DNA from: JBBCJT01 sp037190665
GTDB taxonomy: Bacteria > Pseudomonadota > Alphaproteobacteria > Acetobacterales > Acetobacteraceae
DNA length: 17,241 nucleotides
Direction: 5' to 3'
Assembly: GCA_037190665.1 (NCBI GenBank)
Contig: JBBCJT010000169.1
Span: 1 to 17,241 of the forward strand
Position numbers and translations under genes: made by a program. Below are positions 1 to 6,559 of the stretch, one piece after another. Every line of letters begins with the position of its first letter. Position 1 is the stretch's first letter. The notes beneath the pieces were generated by a model that worked only from the letters and a program-made list of their open reading frames with translations, was not told the DNA's origin and ran no database searches.

Positions 1-195
1 GGAGCCCCGGGCCCCTCGACCGCGATCCCTTCAGGATGGCTTTGATCAGGTCGTTTGCTGGCCCCCTCCCCTGAAGGGAGGGGTCAATCAAACGACCTGA
101 TCAAAGCCTTCCTGAAGGACTCGAGGTCGAGGAGCCCGTGGCTCCTCGTGGGGTGAAGGGGCAAAGCCCCTTCCGGGGTCCGGGGCAGCGCCCCG
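1..195. repeat. Large centre-symmetric intergenic repeat, copy 1 (cut by the window edge)
   Basis: The stretch is built around a long palindrome. Positions 38-56 pair with 90-108 as a perfect 19-bp stem, beginning GGCTTTGATCAGGTCG. C/G-rich inner arms are centred near 73. Outside the stem are further small hairpins (near 139-153 and 160-175) and a terminal hairpin at 181-195. The reverse complement of about 1-195 matches the left and centre of the second copy at 3098-3300, so the two copies are inverted relative to each other. No transposase or other ORF is present. It lies just after the stop codon of the SYLF gene. Confidence 0.85.
181..195 (-). terminator. Terminator-like hairpin after the SYLF gene
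   Basis: CGGGGC AGC GCCCCG is a perfect 6-bp G/C stem with a 3-nt loop. It starts 7 nt beyond the SYLF stop codon. It has no U-tract, so intrinsic termination is inferred only from position and stability. The same kind of hairpin follows two other stop codons in the window (3100-3114 and 3430-3446). Confidence 0.4.
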
Positions 196-202
196 CAGCC
201 CC

Positions 203-868
203 TTACGGCGTGCCGAACTGCATCAGGATCTGGCGCAGCGGATCGGCGCCCGGGTTATGGACTTCCATGCCGATGACGATCTGCCGCGGCGAGACGTCGC
301 GGCCGTAGTACGCCTTGTTCCACTCGCTGCGCGCGGCGAGGATCGAACCTTCCAGCGCGGCCCCGGCGAACAGCCCGCGGGAGCGTGACCAGGTGACGAT
401 GTCGGCGCCGACCGCCGCCGTCGTCGCGCCCTCGATCCCCGCGCCGACGGTCGCGACCGCGATCTGCGCGTCCGCGCCGAACTTGAACTGGCTGTCGAGG
501 ATCGCGTTCAGCCCCTTCTCGGTCACGATCATCATCACGACCTGGCTGTCCGACACGCCGATCTGCAGCCCGAGCGAGCCGGAGCCCATCGCCATGAAGG
601 CCGGCGAGGACCACGACCCCGCCCCGTCGCGCCCCGACAGCACGCAGCCGCCGCCCTCGCCGCCGACGAAGAAGCCGGCGCGGAAGATGCGCGGGCAGAC
701 GAGCACCGCGCGCGAGCGCTTCAGCAGCCGGACGAAGGCCTGCGGGTCGTTGTCGCTCATCACCTCCTGCACCGCGAGTGTGGCGCGGTCCACCAGCGCC
801 TGCTGATCGGTCTGGGCGCGGGCAACGGCGGGCAGCAGGAGAAGCAGGGTCAGTGCGATGCGAATCAT
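203..868 (-). CDS. SYLF/Ysc84-domain exported lipid-binding protein
   Basis: The 221-residue protein starts with a clear signal peptide (MIRIALTLLLLLPAVARA, cleavage near residue 19). The rest is one SYLF (Ysc84 actin-binding-like) domain: an early helix ending in LKRSRAVLVCP, a glycine-rich FFVGGEGGGCVLSGRD stretch, SLGLQIGVSDSQVV, and the late segment GLFAGAALEGS followed by NKAYYG, all typical of the family. The length is normal for bacterial members, which are predicted periplasmic or envelope proteins thought to bind lipids. No enzymatic role is established. The start is supported by GGAGG about 6 nt upstream. It lies downstream of the MFS gene on the same strand with a 172-nt gap, so it probably has its own promoter. 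The family call is secure; the function is not. Confidence 0.88.
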   Translation of the reverse strand: MIRIALTLLLLLPAVARAQTDQQALVDRATLAVQEVMSDNDPQAFVRLLKRSRAVLVCPRIFRAGFFVGGEGGGCVLSGRDGAGSWSSPAFMAMGSGSLGLQIGVSDSQVVMMIVTEKGLNAILDSQFKFGADAQIAVATVGAGIEGATTAAVGADIVTWSRSRGLFAGAALEGSILAARSEWNKAYYGRDVSPRQIVIGMEVHNPGADPLRQILMQFGTP

Positions 869-1040
869 CTCGGCCTCCGGGCAGCGGACGCGAATAACGG
901 TCTAGGCGGCTCCGCCGCGTCGCGGCAATCAAACTGCCGGCGGATTGTGGCGGAACCGGCCGCGCCGGCGGATTATCCACCCGCACGGCGCCGGCCTGCG
1001 CCTCACTTCCGCGTTGGGAGGGCGACCCGCGGCGCGATCG

Positions 1041-2228
1041 TCAGGCGAGCGCGGGGCGCGGCTGCGCCGGCAGGCGGATCGGCAGGTTGAACAGCGCCGC
1101 CGTCACACCCGCCACCGCGGTGGCGACGAAGATCGCGTCGTAGGCGCCCGTCCACGCGAAGGTCAGCCCGCCGAGCCACGCGCCGAGGAACGAGCCCACC
1201 TGATGCGACAGGAAGGCGACGCCGTAGAGCATGCCGAGATTGGCCACCCCGAACAGCCGCGCGATCACCGTCGATGTCAGCGGCACGGTGCCCAGCCACG
1301 TCAGCCCCATCACCGCGGCGAAGACCAGCGTGCCGGTCTCCGTCTTGGGCGCGAGGAAGAAGGTCAGGATCGCGGCCCCGCGCACGAGGTAGACGCCGGC
1401 GAGCACGATATGCGGCGGCAGCCGCGCGCCGAGCTGCCCGGCGGCGTAGGAGCCGATGATGTTGAACCCGCCCACCACCGCCAGCGCCCAGGCGGCGAGG
1501 TTGGGCGGCATGCCGCACAGATGCAGGTAGGTCGGCAGGTGCGTGACCAGGAAGGCGAGCTGGAAGCCGCAGGTAAAGAACCCCGCCGTCAGCAGCAGGA
1601 AGGCGCGATCCCCGAGCGCGATGCGCACCGCCGCCCGGCTGTTCGGACGGAAGGTCCCCGCCACGCCCGCCGCCCGGTCGATCGGCCCGCCGAGCGGCAG
1701 CGCCACCAGCAGCATCAGGCCCAGCGCGATCAGCGCGCCGTTCGCGCCCCACATGGCGATGAGCGCGGCCGCCACCGGCAGCAGCAGCATCTGGCCGAAC
1801 GACCCGCCGGCGGAAACGAGTCCCACGGCCTGGCTGCGCCGCTCCGTGGGGAAGGCGCGGCCGACGCCGGCGAGGGTGACGCCGAAGCCCAGCGCGGCCA
1901 TGCCGATCCCGGTCAGTATCCCGAGGCCGAGGATCAGCGACCAGCCGGCGGGATACAGGCCCGGCAGCAGCAGCCCCGCGGCGAAGACGATCGCGCCCAC
2001 CGCGATCACCGGCGTCGCGCCGCGGCGGTCCGCGACCGCGCCCAGCCATGGCTGCGCGAGCCCCCAGGACAGGTTGTGCAGCGCCACCGCAAACGACGTG
2101 GTGGCGATGCCGATGCCGAAGGCGGCATCGAGCGGGGCGACGAACAGGCCGAAAGCCTGCCGCACACCCAGGCCGAGACTCATCGTCAGCGCGCCTGCGG
2201 CAACCGCGGCTGCCTGGATCGGGGTCAA
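1041..2228 (-). CDS. MFS transporter, MCT/oxalate-formate antiporter-like
   Basis: The protein is a 395-residue, roughly 12-helix major facilitator. The motif A loop between helices 2 and 3 reads GAVADRRGATPV (about residues 63-74). A glycine-rich helix-5 region reads LVSAGGSFGQMLLLP. A charged central loop (about 190-215) separates the two halves. The mix of features recalls the monocarboxylate porter/oxalate-formate branch, but the substrate cannot be read from sequence. I placed the start at a TTG (2226-2228) because GGAG lies 8 nt upstream, translation begins directly before helix 1 (TPIQAAAVAAGALTMSLG), and the open frame further upstream is arginine-rich and unlike protein. The gene is divergent from the toxin gene with only about 65 nt between them. 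The start is moderately sure; the family is sure. Confidence 0.85.
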   Translation of the reverse strand: MTPIQAAAVAAGALTMSLGLGVRQAFGLFVAPLDAAFGIGIATTSFAVALHNLSWGLAQPWLGAVADRRGATPVIAVGAIVFAAGLLLPGLYPAGWSLILGLGILTGIGMAALGFGVTLAGVGRAFPTERRSQAVGLVSAGGSFGQMLLLPVAAALIAMWGANGALIALGLMLLVALPLGGPIDRAAGVAGTFRPNSRAAVRIALGDRAFLLLTAGFFTCGFQLAFLVTHLPTYLHLCGMPPNLAAWALAVVGGFNIIGSYAAGQLGARLPPHIVLAGVYLVRGAAILTFFLAPKTETGTLVFAAVMGLTWLGTVPLTSTVIARLFGVANLGMLYGVAFLSHQVGSFLGAWLGGLTFAWTGAYDAIFVATAVAGVTAALFNLPIRLPAQPRPALA

Positions 2229-2293
2229 GGACGTCGCTCCGTACTTTGCATTCGAGCCTTGCGGAGCCCGCGCGCTGCGGCAACATCCGCTGC

Positions 2294-2794
2294 ATGATCC
2301 CAGCGCATGGCCAGGGCCGGTCCGGCGCATCGCTGTTCGGCCGCGCCGCCATGCGCGCGCTGGCCGCGTTGCTGTGCCTGATCGCGGTCGCCGCCTGGGG
2401 CTTCTCCGGCACGGTGCGGCTCGCCGACGACGAACGCGTCGGCGGCCATACGATCGAACGCCATGTCGGCCGGTCGGAAGCCGATCTCCGCCGCCGGCTG
2501 CAATCCGATCCTCGCCTGTTCCGCGCTTCCAGCTTCGCCACGCTCGCGGATGCCGAAACGGCGGTGAACGAGGCGCTGCGCCGCAACGCCGAGCGCATCG
2601 CATCCTGGCTGCGGGAGGACCCGCGCGACGGCCGGCCGCGCGCCTTCTACCTCTCCACCGACCGCACGCTGGGCCACGGCATGGACCGGCGGAACTGGCA
2701 GCTTCGCCCCTATTCGGACGCGCGGGTGGTGCTGCGGCGAACGAACCGGCTGGATCGCGGCTTCTACGTGCTCACCGCCTATCCGGAGCCGTAG
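2294..2794 (+). CDS. Orphan CdiA-CT-type RNase A-like toxin with its own leader
   Basis: From the ATG at 2294 this is 166 residues. An in-frame ATG at 2351 gives 147 and begins directly at the hydrophobic leader MRALAALLCLIAVAAWGFSG. No good ribosome site decides between them. The remainder matches the bacterial CdiA-CT RNase A domain: GGHTIERHVGRS (50-61), SSFATLADAETAVNEAL (79-95), a mid-domain YLSTDRTLG, and the final FYVLTAYP. In the Yersinia kristensenii CDI toxin the catalytic residues are, as I recall, His, Arg 11 later, Thr, and Tyr 2 after Thr. Here H57, R68, T161 and Y163 reproduce that spacing. Normally this domain is the tip of a huge CdiA; here it stands alone. A single-stranded RNA-cleaving activity is inferred. 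The immunity gene follows after 1 nt. Confidence 0.85.
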   Translation: MIPAHGQGRSGASLFGRAAMRALAALLCLIAVAAWGFSGTVRLADDERVGGHTIERHVGRSEADLRRRLQSDPRLFRASSFATLADAETAVNEALRRNAERIASWLREDPRDGRPRAFYLSTDRTLGHGMDRRNWQLRPYSDARVVLRRTNRLDRGFYVLTAYPEP

Positions 2795-2795
2795 G

Positions 2796-3095
2796 ATGGC
2801 GCGCATGCAAGGCGAACCGGACCATCCCTTCCCCGCGCTCCGGGCCCTGCTCGATGCGTACTTCCACCAGGATTTCGACCTGGACGGCGATGTCGAGGAG
2901 ATCATGGCCCGCTACCGCACCGAAACGCCGCCGACGGAACGGCGGCGGCTGAAGCAGGACATCGCCCGCTTCCTGCACCGGCACCGGGAAGACGCGGACG
3001 AAGCCTTCGCACGCTTCCTGCGCCCCGCCGTCGATCCGGGCGGCTGGGGCATGACGGCACTGGACTGGCTGCGCTGGATCGAACGGCTGGGGTGA
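2796..3095 (+). CDS. CdiI_2-family immunity protein
   Basis: The 99-residue acidic/basic cytosolic protein has no signal peptide. It contains the hallmark FPALRALLDAYFHQDFDLDG near the N-terminus (about residues 12-31), a helical middle rich in R/E, and a C-terminal WGMTALDWLRWIERL. This is the layout of the CdiI_2 contact-dependent inhibition immunity family (segments YFHQD, then a W-L-W helix). It starts 1 nt after the toxin stop codon, with GGAG in the last toxin codons acting as ribosome site, so the pair is translationally coupled. A second ATG three codons downstream is possible. Its expected role is to bind and block the RNase domain encoded upstream in the cytoplasm of the producing cell. 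The assignment rests on motif recognition plus gene order. Confidence 0.83.
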   Translation: MARMQGEPDHPFPALRALLDAYFHQDFDLDGDVEEIMARYRTETPPTERRRLKQDIARFLHRHREDADEAFARFLRPAVDPGGWGMTALDWLRWIERLG

Positions 3096-3099
3096 AGCG

Positions 3100-3114
3100 C
3101 GGGGCGCTGCCCCG
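3100..3114 (+). terminator. Terminator-like hairpin after the toxin/immunity operon
   Basis: CGGGGC GCT GCCCCG is a perfect 6-bp stem beginning 5 nt beyond the immunity-gene stop codon. It is the outer module of repeat copy 2. There is no U-tract. Termination is inferred. Confidence 0.4.
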
Positions 3115-3429
3115 GACCCCGGAAGGGGCCCGCCGGGCCCTTGGCCCGGCTGCTTGAATGAGAAGCAGCGCGCTGCGCGCGCGGCCCTTTCACCCCACGA
3201 GGAGCCACGGGCTCCTCGACCTCGATTCCTTCAGGAAGGCTTTGATCAGGTCGTTTGATTGACCCCTCCCTTCAGGGGAGGGGTCAATCAACCGATTTGG
3301 CCGAAGGCCCTCTTGAAGAAACGCGGATCCACGGGGCCGTGCCCCTTGGCGGGGTGCAGGGCCGCGCGCGCAGCGCGCTTCTTTGCAATGAAGAGCCGGG
3401 CCAAAGGCCCGGCGTGCCCCTGCTGGGGC

Positions 3430-3446
3430 GTGGGGCAACGCCCCAC
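3430..3446 (-). terminator. Terminator-like hairpin after the iron ABC operon
   Basis: GTGGGGC / GCCCCAC forms a perfect 7-bp stem with a 3-nt loop, only 1 nt beyond the ABC ATPase stop codon. A second perfect hairpin (CCGGGCC AAA GGCCCGG, 3396-3412) follows. It is the outer module of the right arm of repeat copy 2. There is no U-tract, so termination is inferred. Confidence 0.4.
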
Positions 3447-3447
3447 A

Positions 3448-4242
3448 TCAAGCAGCGCGGCGTTCGGCCCGGCGTGTGGAGCGGTCCACGGCGATGAAGG
3501 GCACGCCGGCGGAGCAGTGTTCCAGCCGCGCCTCCACGCCATAGACCTGGCGCAGCAGCGCGGGCGTCAGGATGGTGGAGGGCGGGCCGCTTGCCGCGAG
3601 CCGGCCGCCCGCGATCACCACTGCCCGGTCGGCCACGCGCAGCGCGTGGTTCAGGTCGTGGATCGCCACCACCACGCAGATCTGCCGTTCCCGCGCGAGT
3701 TCGTGCAGCAGGTCGAGGACTTCGAGCTGGCGTTGCAGGTCGAGCGCGCTCGTGGGTTCGTCCAGCAGCAGGATGCGCGGCTCGCGCACCAGCGCCTGCG
3801 CGATGGAGACCATCTGCCGCTGCCCGCCGGATAGCTCGCCAAGACCGCGTTCGGCGAGGTCCTCGATCTCAAGCATCATCAGCGTGCGCGTGACCGCGTC
3901 CGCCTCCTCGTCGCTCACGCCCCACGACCCGCCCTGCTTGCGCGCGAGCAGCACCGCCTCGAACACCGTCAGCACGGCGTGCACCGCGGTCTCCTGCGGC
4001 ACGTAGCAGGGCTGGGATGGATCGCGGGCGGGCATCTCGCGCTGGAGGCGCCCGTCGATCCGCACCTCGCCGGGGCCGTCGAGCATGCCGACGATGCGGC
4101 GGAACAGCGTGGACTTGCCGGAGGCGTTGGGGCCGAGCAGGGCGGTGACCTCGCCGCCCTTCATCTCGGGCAGGGTGATGTCGTGCAGCACCGCGCGCTT
4201 GCCGTAGGCGACGCTGACGCCTTCGACCGACAGCGTCACCAT
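3448..4242 (-). CDS. Iron-complex ABC importer, ATP-binding protein (FecE-type)
   Basis: The 264-residue cytoplasmic ATPase energises import of a ferric siderophore, haem or related complex through the adjacent permease. Motifs are complete: Walker A GPNASGKST (37-45), Q-loop Q83 in YVPQET, signature LSGGQRQ (137-143), Walker B ILLLDE (157-162), D-loop SALD (165-168) and switch histidine H195 in AIHDLNHA. The length and the C-terminal tail after the H-loop are normal for the FecE/FhuC class. The ATG overlaps the end of the permease gene by 7 nt (4236-4242), so the two are translationally coupled. The exact ligand cannot be told. The gene ends against a hairpin repeat. Family assignment is secure. 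Confidence 0.92.
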   Translation of the reverse strand: MVTLSVEGVSVAYGKRAVLHDITLPEMKGGEVTALLGPNASGKSTLFRRIVGMLDGPGEVRIDGRLQREMPARDPSQPCYVPQETAVHAVLTVFEAVLLARKQGGSWGVSDEEADAVTRTLMMLEIEDLAERGLGELSGGQRQMVSIAQALVREPRILLLDEPTSALDLQRQLEVLDLLHELARERQICVVVAIHDLNHALRVADRAVVIAGGRLAASGPPSTILTPALLRQVYGVEARLEHCSAGVPFIAVDRSTRRAERRAA

Positions 4243-5300
4243 GACTTCGTCCGCGTGCCCAGGATCAGCGCGAAGAAGAACGGCACGCCGACCAGTGCGG
4301 TAACGATGCCGATCGGCAGCACCAGCCCCGGGATCAACGACTTGCTCATCACCGATGCGGCCGACAGTACCGCCGCGCCGGCGAGTGCGGAGGCGGGCAG
4401 GAAGAAGCGCTGGTCCTCGCCGATCAGCATCCGCGCGATGTGCGGGCCGACGATGCCGATGAAGCCGATCGTGCCGACGAAGGAGACCGAGATCGCGGCG
4501 ATCGCGCTGACCAGCAGGATGGTCTGCAGCCGGACCTGCGCGACCTTGATGCCGAAGCTCGCCGCCCGCGCCTCGCCCAGCCGCAGCGCGGTCAGCGCCC
4601 AGGCCTGCCGTGCGAGCAGCGGCCAGACGACCGCGAGCGCCGCTGCGATGATCGCGAGCTTGCCCCATGTGGCGCGGCCGAGGCTGCCCATGGTCCAGAA
4701 CACCACGGCCGCCAGTGCCTGCTCGTTGGCGATGAATTCGAGGCCGGAGATCAGCGCGTTGAAGGTGAAGACGAGTGCGATGCCGAGCAGCACGATCGTC
4801 TCGGTGGTGGCACCCCTCCGCCGGCTGAGCGCGTCGATCAGCAGCGCCGCGCCCATTGCGCAGATCAGCGCGTTGGCCGGCACGGACCATGCCGCCGCCC
4901 CGGCCGGCAGCAGCCGCACGCCGAGCACGAAGCCCAGCGCCGCGCCGAAGCCCGCCGCGCCGGAGATGCCGAGGGTGAAGGGGCTGGCGAGCGGGTTGTT
5001 CAGCACCGTCTGCATCTGCGCGCCGGCGATGGACAGGCCGGCGCCGACCAGCACCGCCATCAGCGCGACCGGCAGCCGGATCTCCCAAACCACCACGCGC
5101 AGCGTGACCGGTGCCTCGGGGTCGAACAGCGCGCGGATCACTTCGGCGTAGCCGTAGCGACCGGGCCCGATCGTGAGGTCGGCCAGTACGCTCGTCAGCA
5201 GGACCAGGCCCAGCAGGCCCAGCAGCAGCAGCTTGCGCTGCGTGAGGCGGCGATACGCCTGCCGCCCTGCGAGCACATTCGCCGGGACCACGCCGTGCAT
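4236..5300 (-). CDS. Iron-complex ABC importer, permease (FecCD family)
   Basis: The 354-residue inner-membrane protein has about ten hydrophobic segments starting at KLLLLGLLGLVLLTSVLA (23-40). Family hallmarks are GAQMQTVLNNPLASPFTLGI (about 93-112) and the ATPase-coupling segment GTIGFIGIVGPHIARML (276-292). Such permeases work as homodimers with the FecE-type ATPase to move ferric-siderophore, haem or cobalamin from the periplasmic binding protein. Its ATG shares one base with the TGA of the binding-protein gene (TGATG), and its own end overlaps the ATPase gene, so the three form one operon. Only one permease gene is present, consistent with a homodimeric channel. The substrate is unknown. 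Confidence 0.92.
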   Translation of the reverse strand: MHGVVPANVLAGRQAYRRLTQRKLLLLGLLGLVLLTSVLADLTIGPGRYGYAEVIRALFDPEAPVTLRVVVWEIRLPVALMAVLVGAGLSIAGAQMQTVLNNPLASPFTLGISGAAGFGAALGFVLGVRLLPAGAAAWSVPANALICAMGAALLIDALSRRRGATTETIVLLGIALVFTFNALISGLEFIANEQALAAVVFWTMGSLGRATWGKLAIIAAALAVVWPLLARQAWALTALRLGEARAASFGIKVAQVRLQTILLVSAIAAISVSFVGTIGFIGIVGPHIARMLIGEDQRFFLPASALAGAAVLSAASVMSKSLIPGLVLPIGIVTALVGVPFFFALILGTRTKSW

Positions 5301-6430
5301 CACGCGGCAGCCAGGGACACCCAGTAGCCCGGCAGGTAGGGCACCGGCAGGAAGCGTTCGTGGAAATCGCGGAAGGTCGCGTCCGCATCCACATCCGCGA
5401 ACAGATCCGGGTGAAGCCATTTCGCGATCTGCTGGATCGCCACGAACTGGTAGGGGCTGTCGTAGAACTGGTGCCAGATCGCGTGCACCCGGCCGCTCTT
5501 CGTCACCGGCAGCGTGCGGTAGGCGGGGCGGTCCATCAGCGCGCGCAGCCGCCGCCGCGCCTCGGTCATGTCCGCGCCGGCGCCGACCGGCACCCAGTTG
5601 CCGTTCGGCGCGAGCAGCTCCCACGAGCTGCCGGTCACGATCACGACATCCGGGCCGGAGGCGGTCACCTGCTCCGGGTTCAGCGTGCCGAACGTGCCGG
5701 GGATGATGCCGGTGGCGATGTTGCGCCCGCCGGCGACGGCGACGATGCGGCCGAAGCTCTCGTCGCCGAAGGACATGCAGCAGCTTTCGTCGTAGCCCGC
5801 GGCGCGCTCCACCATCACGGACGGCGCGGCTGGGCGGCGTTCGGCGAGGCGGCTCGCCACGCGGTCTATCTGCGCGCGGCGGAAGGCGATGGCGGCGGCC
5901 GCGCGATCCTGCCGGCCCAGCAACTCGCCCAAGATCGCCACGCTGCGCTCGGTGTTCTCGAACGGCTTCTCGCGGAAGTCGACGAACACGACCGGAATGC
6001 CGACGGCGCCGAGCTTCTGGATGAGGCTGCTCTCATCCATCGTCACCCGCGCCTCGATGTTCATCACCACCACGTCGGGACGCAGGGAGATGGTCTGCTC
6101 GACCTCGACGGAGCCCTCCTTGAAGCCGGAGAACTCGGGCAGCGAGGCGATGCGCGGGTATTTCTCGCGGTACTGGCGGTAGCCGGCCGGGTCGGTCTTG
6201 CGCAGGTCGTCCTTCCAGCCGACGACGCGGCGGAACGGGTCCTCGCGGTCGAGCAGGGCGAGCGTGTAGGTCAGCCGCCCCTCGCCGAGCACGATCCGCT
6301 CCACCGGCGTCTTCACCTTGACGGTGCGGCCGGCGATGTCGCGGATCTCCACCTCGCCGGCGGCGCGCGCGCCGCGCCCCGCCATCAGCGCCGCGCCAGC
6401 GGCCACAACGCCGCGTCGGGTCAGTGACAT
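5300..6430 (-). CDS. Iron-complex ABC importer, periplasmic substrate-binding protein
   Basis: The 376-residue protein begins MSLTRRGVVAAGAALMAG, a twin-arginine-like leader with probable cleavage after ARA (about residue 23). The mature part follows the TroA/FecB periplasmic-binding fold: EIRDIAGRTVKVKTPVERIV opening the first lobe, DVVVMNIEA, a long connecting helix region around LGELLGRQDRAAAAIAFRR, and second-lobe strands VMVERAAGYDES and DVVIVTGSSWE. I chose the ATG at 6430 over upstream in-frame starts because the twin-arginine leader begins there and GGCAGG precedes it. It is the first gene of the importer operon. It binds a ferric or related chelate in the periplasm; which one is not evident. 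Export by Tat is inferred from the motif. Confidence 0.9.
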   Translation of the reverse strand: MSLTRRGVVAAGAALMAGRGARAAGEVEIRDIAGRTVKVKTPVERIVLGEGRLTYTLALLDREDPFRRVVGWKDDLRKTDPAGYRQYREKYPRIASLPEFSGFKEGSVEVEQTISLRPDVVVMNIEARVTMDESSLIQKLGAVGIPVVFVDFREKPFENTERSVAILGELLGRQDRAAAAIAFRRAQIDRVASRLAERRPAAPSVMVERAAGYDESCCMSFGDESFGRIVAVAGGRNIATGIIPGTFGTLNPEQVTASGPDVVIVTGSSWELLAPNGNWVPVGAGADMTEARRRLRALMDRPAYRTLPVTKSGRVHAIWHQFYDSPYQFVAIQQIAKWLHPDLFADVDADATFRDFHERFLPVPYLPGYWVSLAAA

Positions 6431-6485
6431 CCTGCCGTTCCCTGCCTTGGAAGGTGACGGGGTTAGGCGCTTGCCGGGGGAGGAT

Positions 6486-6504
6486 GTCAATAAGAACCAA
6501 TCGC
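6486..6504 (-). promoter_or_regulatory. Possible Fur-type operator upstream of the importer operon
   Basis: On the minus strand this reads GCGATTGGTTCTTATTGAC, about 55 nt upstream of the binding-protein start. It is an A/T-rich island in otherwise GC-rich DNA. It resembles the GAAT-G-TTCTTATTC-like sites found before TonB-receptor and iron-uptake genes in proteobacteria. The dyad is imperfect, and no clear -35/-10 pair can be assigned. The importer context supports iron control, but this is a weak call. Confidence 0.35.
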
Positions 6505-6559
6505 AAGTCTGGCGCGCGCTGGCCGGCCTGCGCCCGGGCGGCTGCCGGCGTCGGCTTCC

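Larger units (their letters stand above)
3098..3446. repeat. Large centre-symmetric intergenic repeat, copy 2, between convergent operons
   Basis: This 349-nt stretch fills the whole gap between the convergent immunity gene and ABC ATPase gene. Its centre is a perfect 16-bp stem (3255-3270 with 3276-3291; arm TTGATTGACCCCTCCC, loop TTCAG). On both sides lie diverged inverted arms (about 3098-3254 and 3292-3446) carrying the same modules in mirrored order: a GGGGC/GCCCC hairpin, a GGGCC/GGCCC hairpin, an AAGCAG or GAAG hairpin, a GCGCGCTGCGCGCGC block, then further small hairpins. Copy 1 at 1-195 has the same centre and outer modules but lacks about 67 nt of submodule between GGAAGGGGC and the CACCCC block. 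No coding sequence is seen. Confidence 0.85.

Noticed and set aside
2229..2293. A divergent promoter between the MFS and toxin genes
   Set aside because: Promoters must exist near here, but I could not identify a convincing -35/-10 pair in the 65 nt, so none is annotated.
945..2297. A long plus-strand open frame across the MFS gene
   Set aside because: It is antisense to a clear 12-helix transporter and its product is low-complexity R/Q/H/G sequence.
2225..2905. A minus-strand frame opposite the toxin and immunity genes
   Set aside because: It has no recognisable domain. The plus strand encodes matching toxin and immunity motifs with a coupled junction.
1..3446. An insertion sequence or composite transposon bounded by the repeats
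   Set aside because: No transposase, no clear target-site duplication and no IS-type terminal repeats are visible. The repeats behave as gene-end elements.
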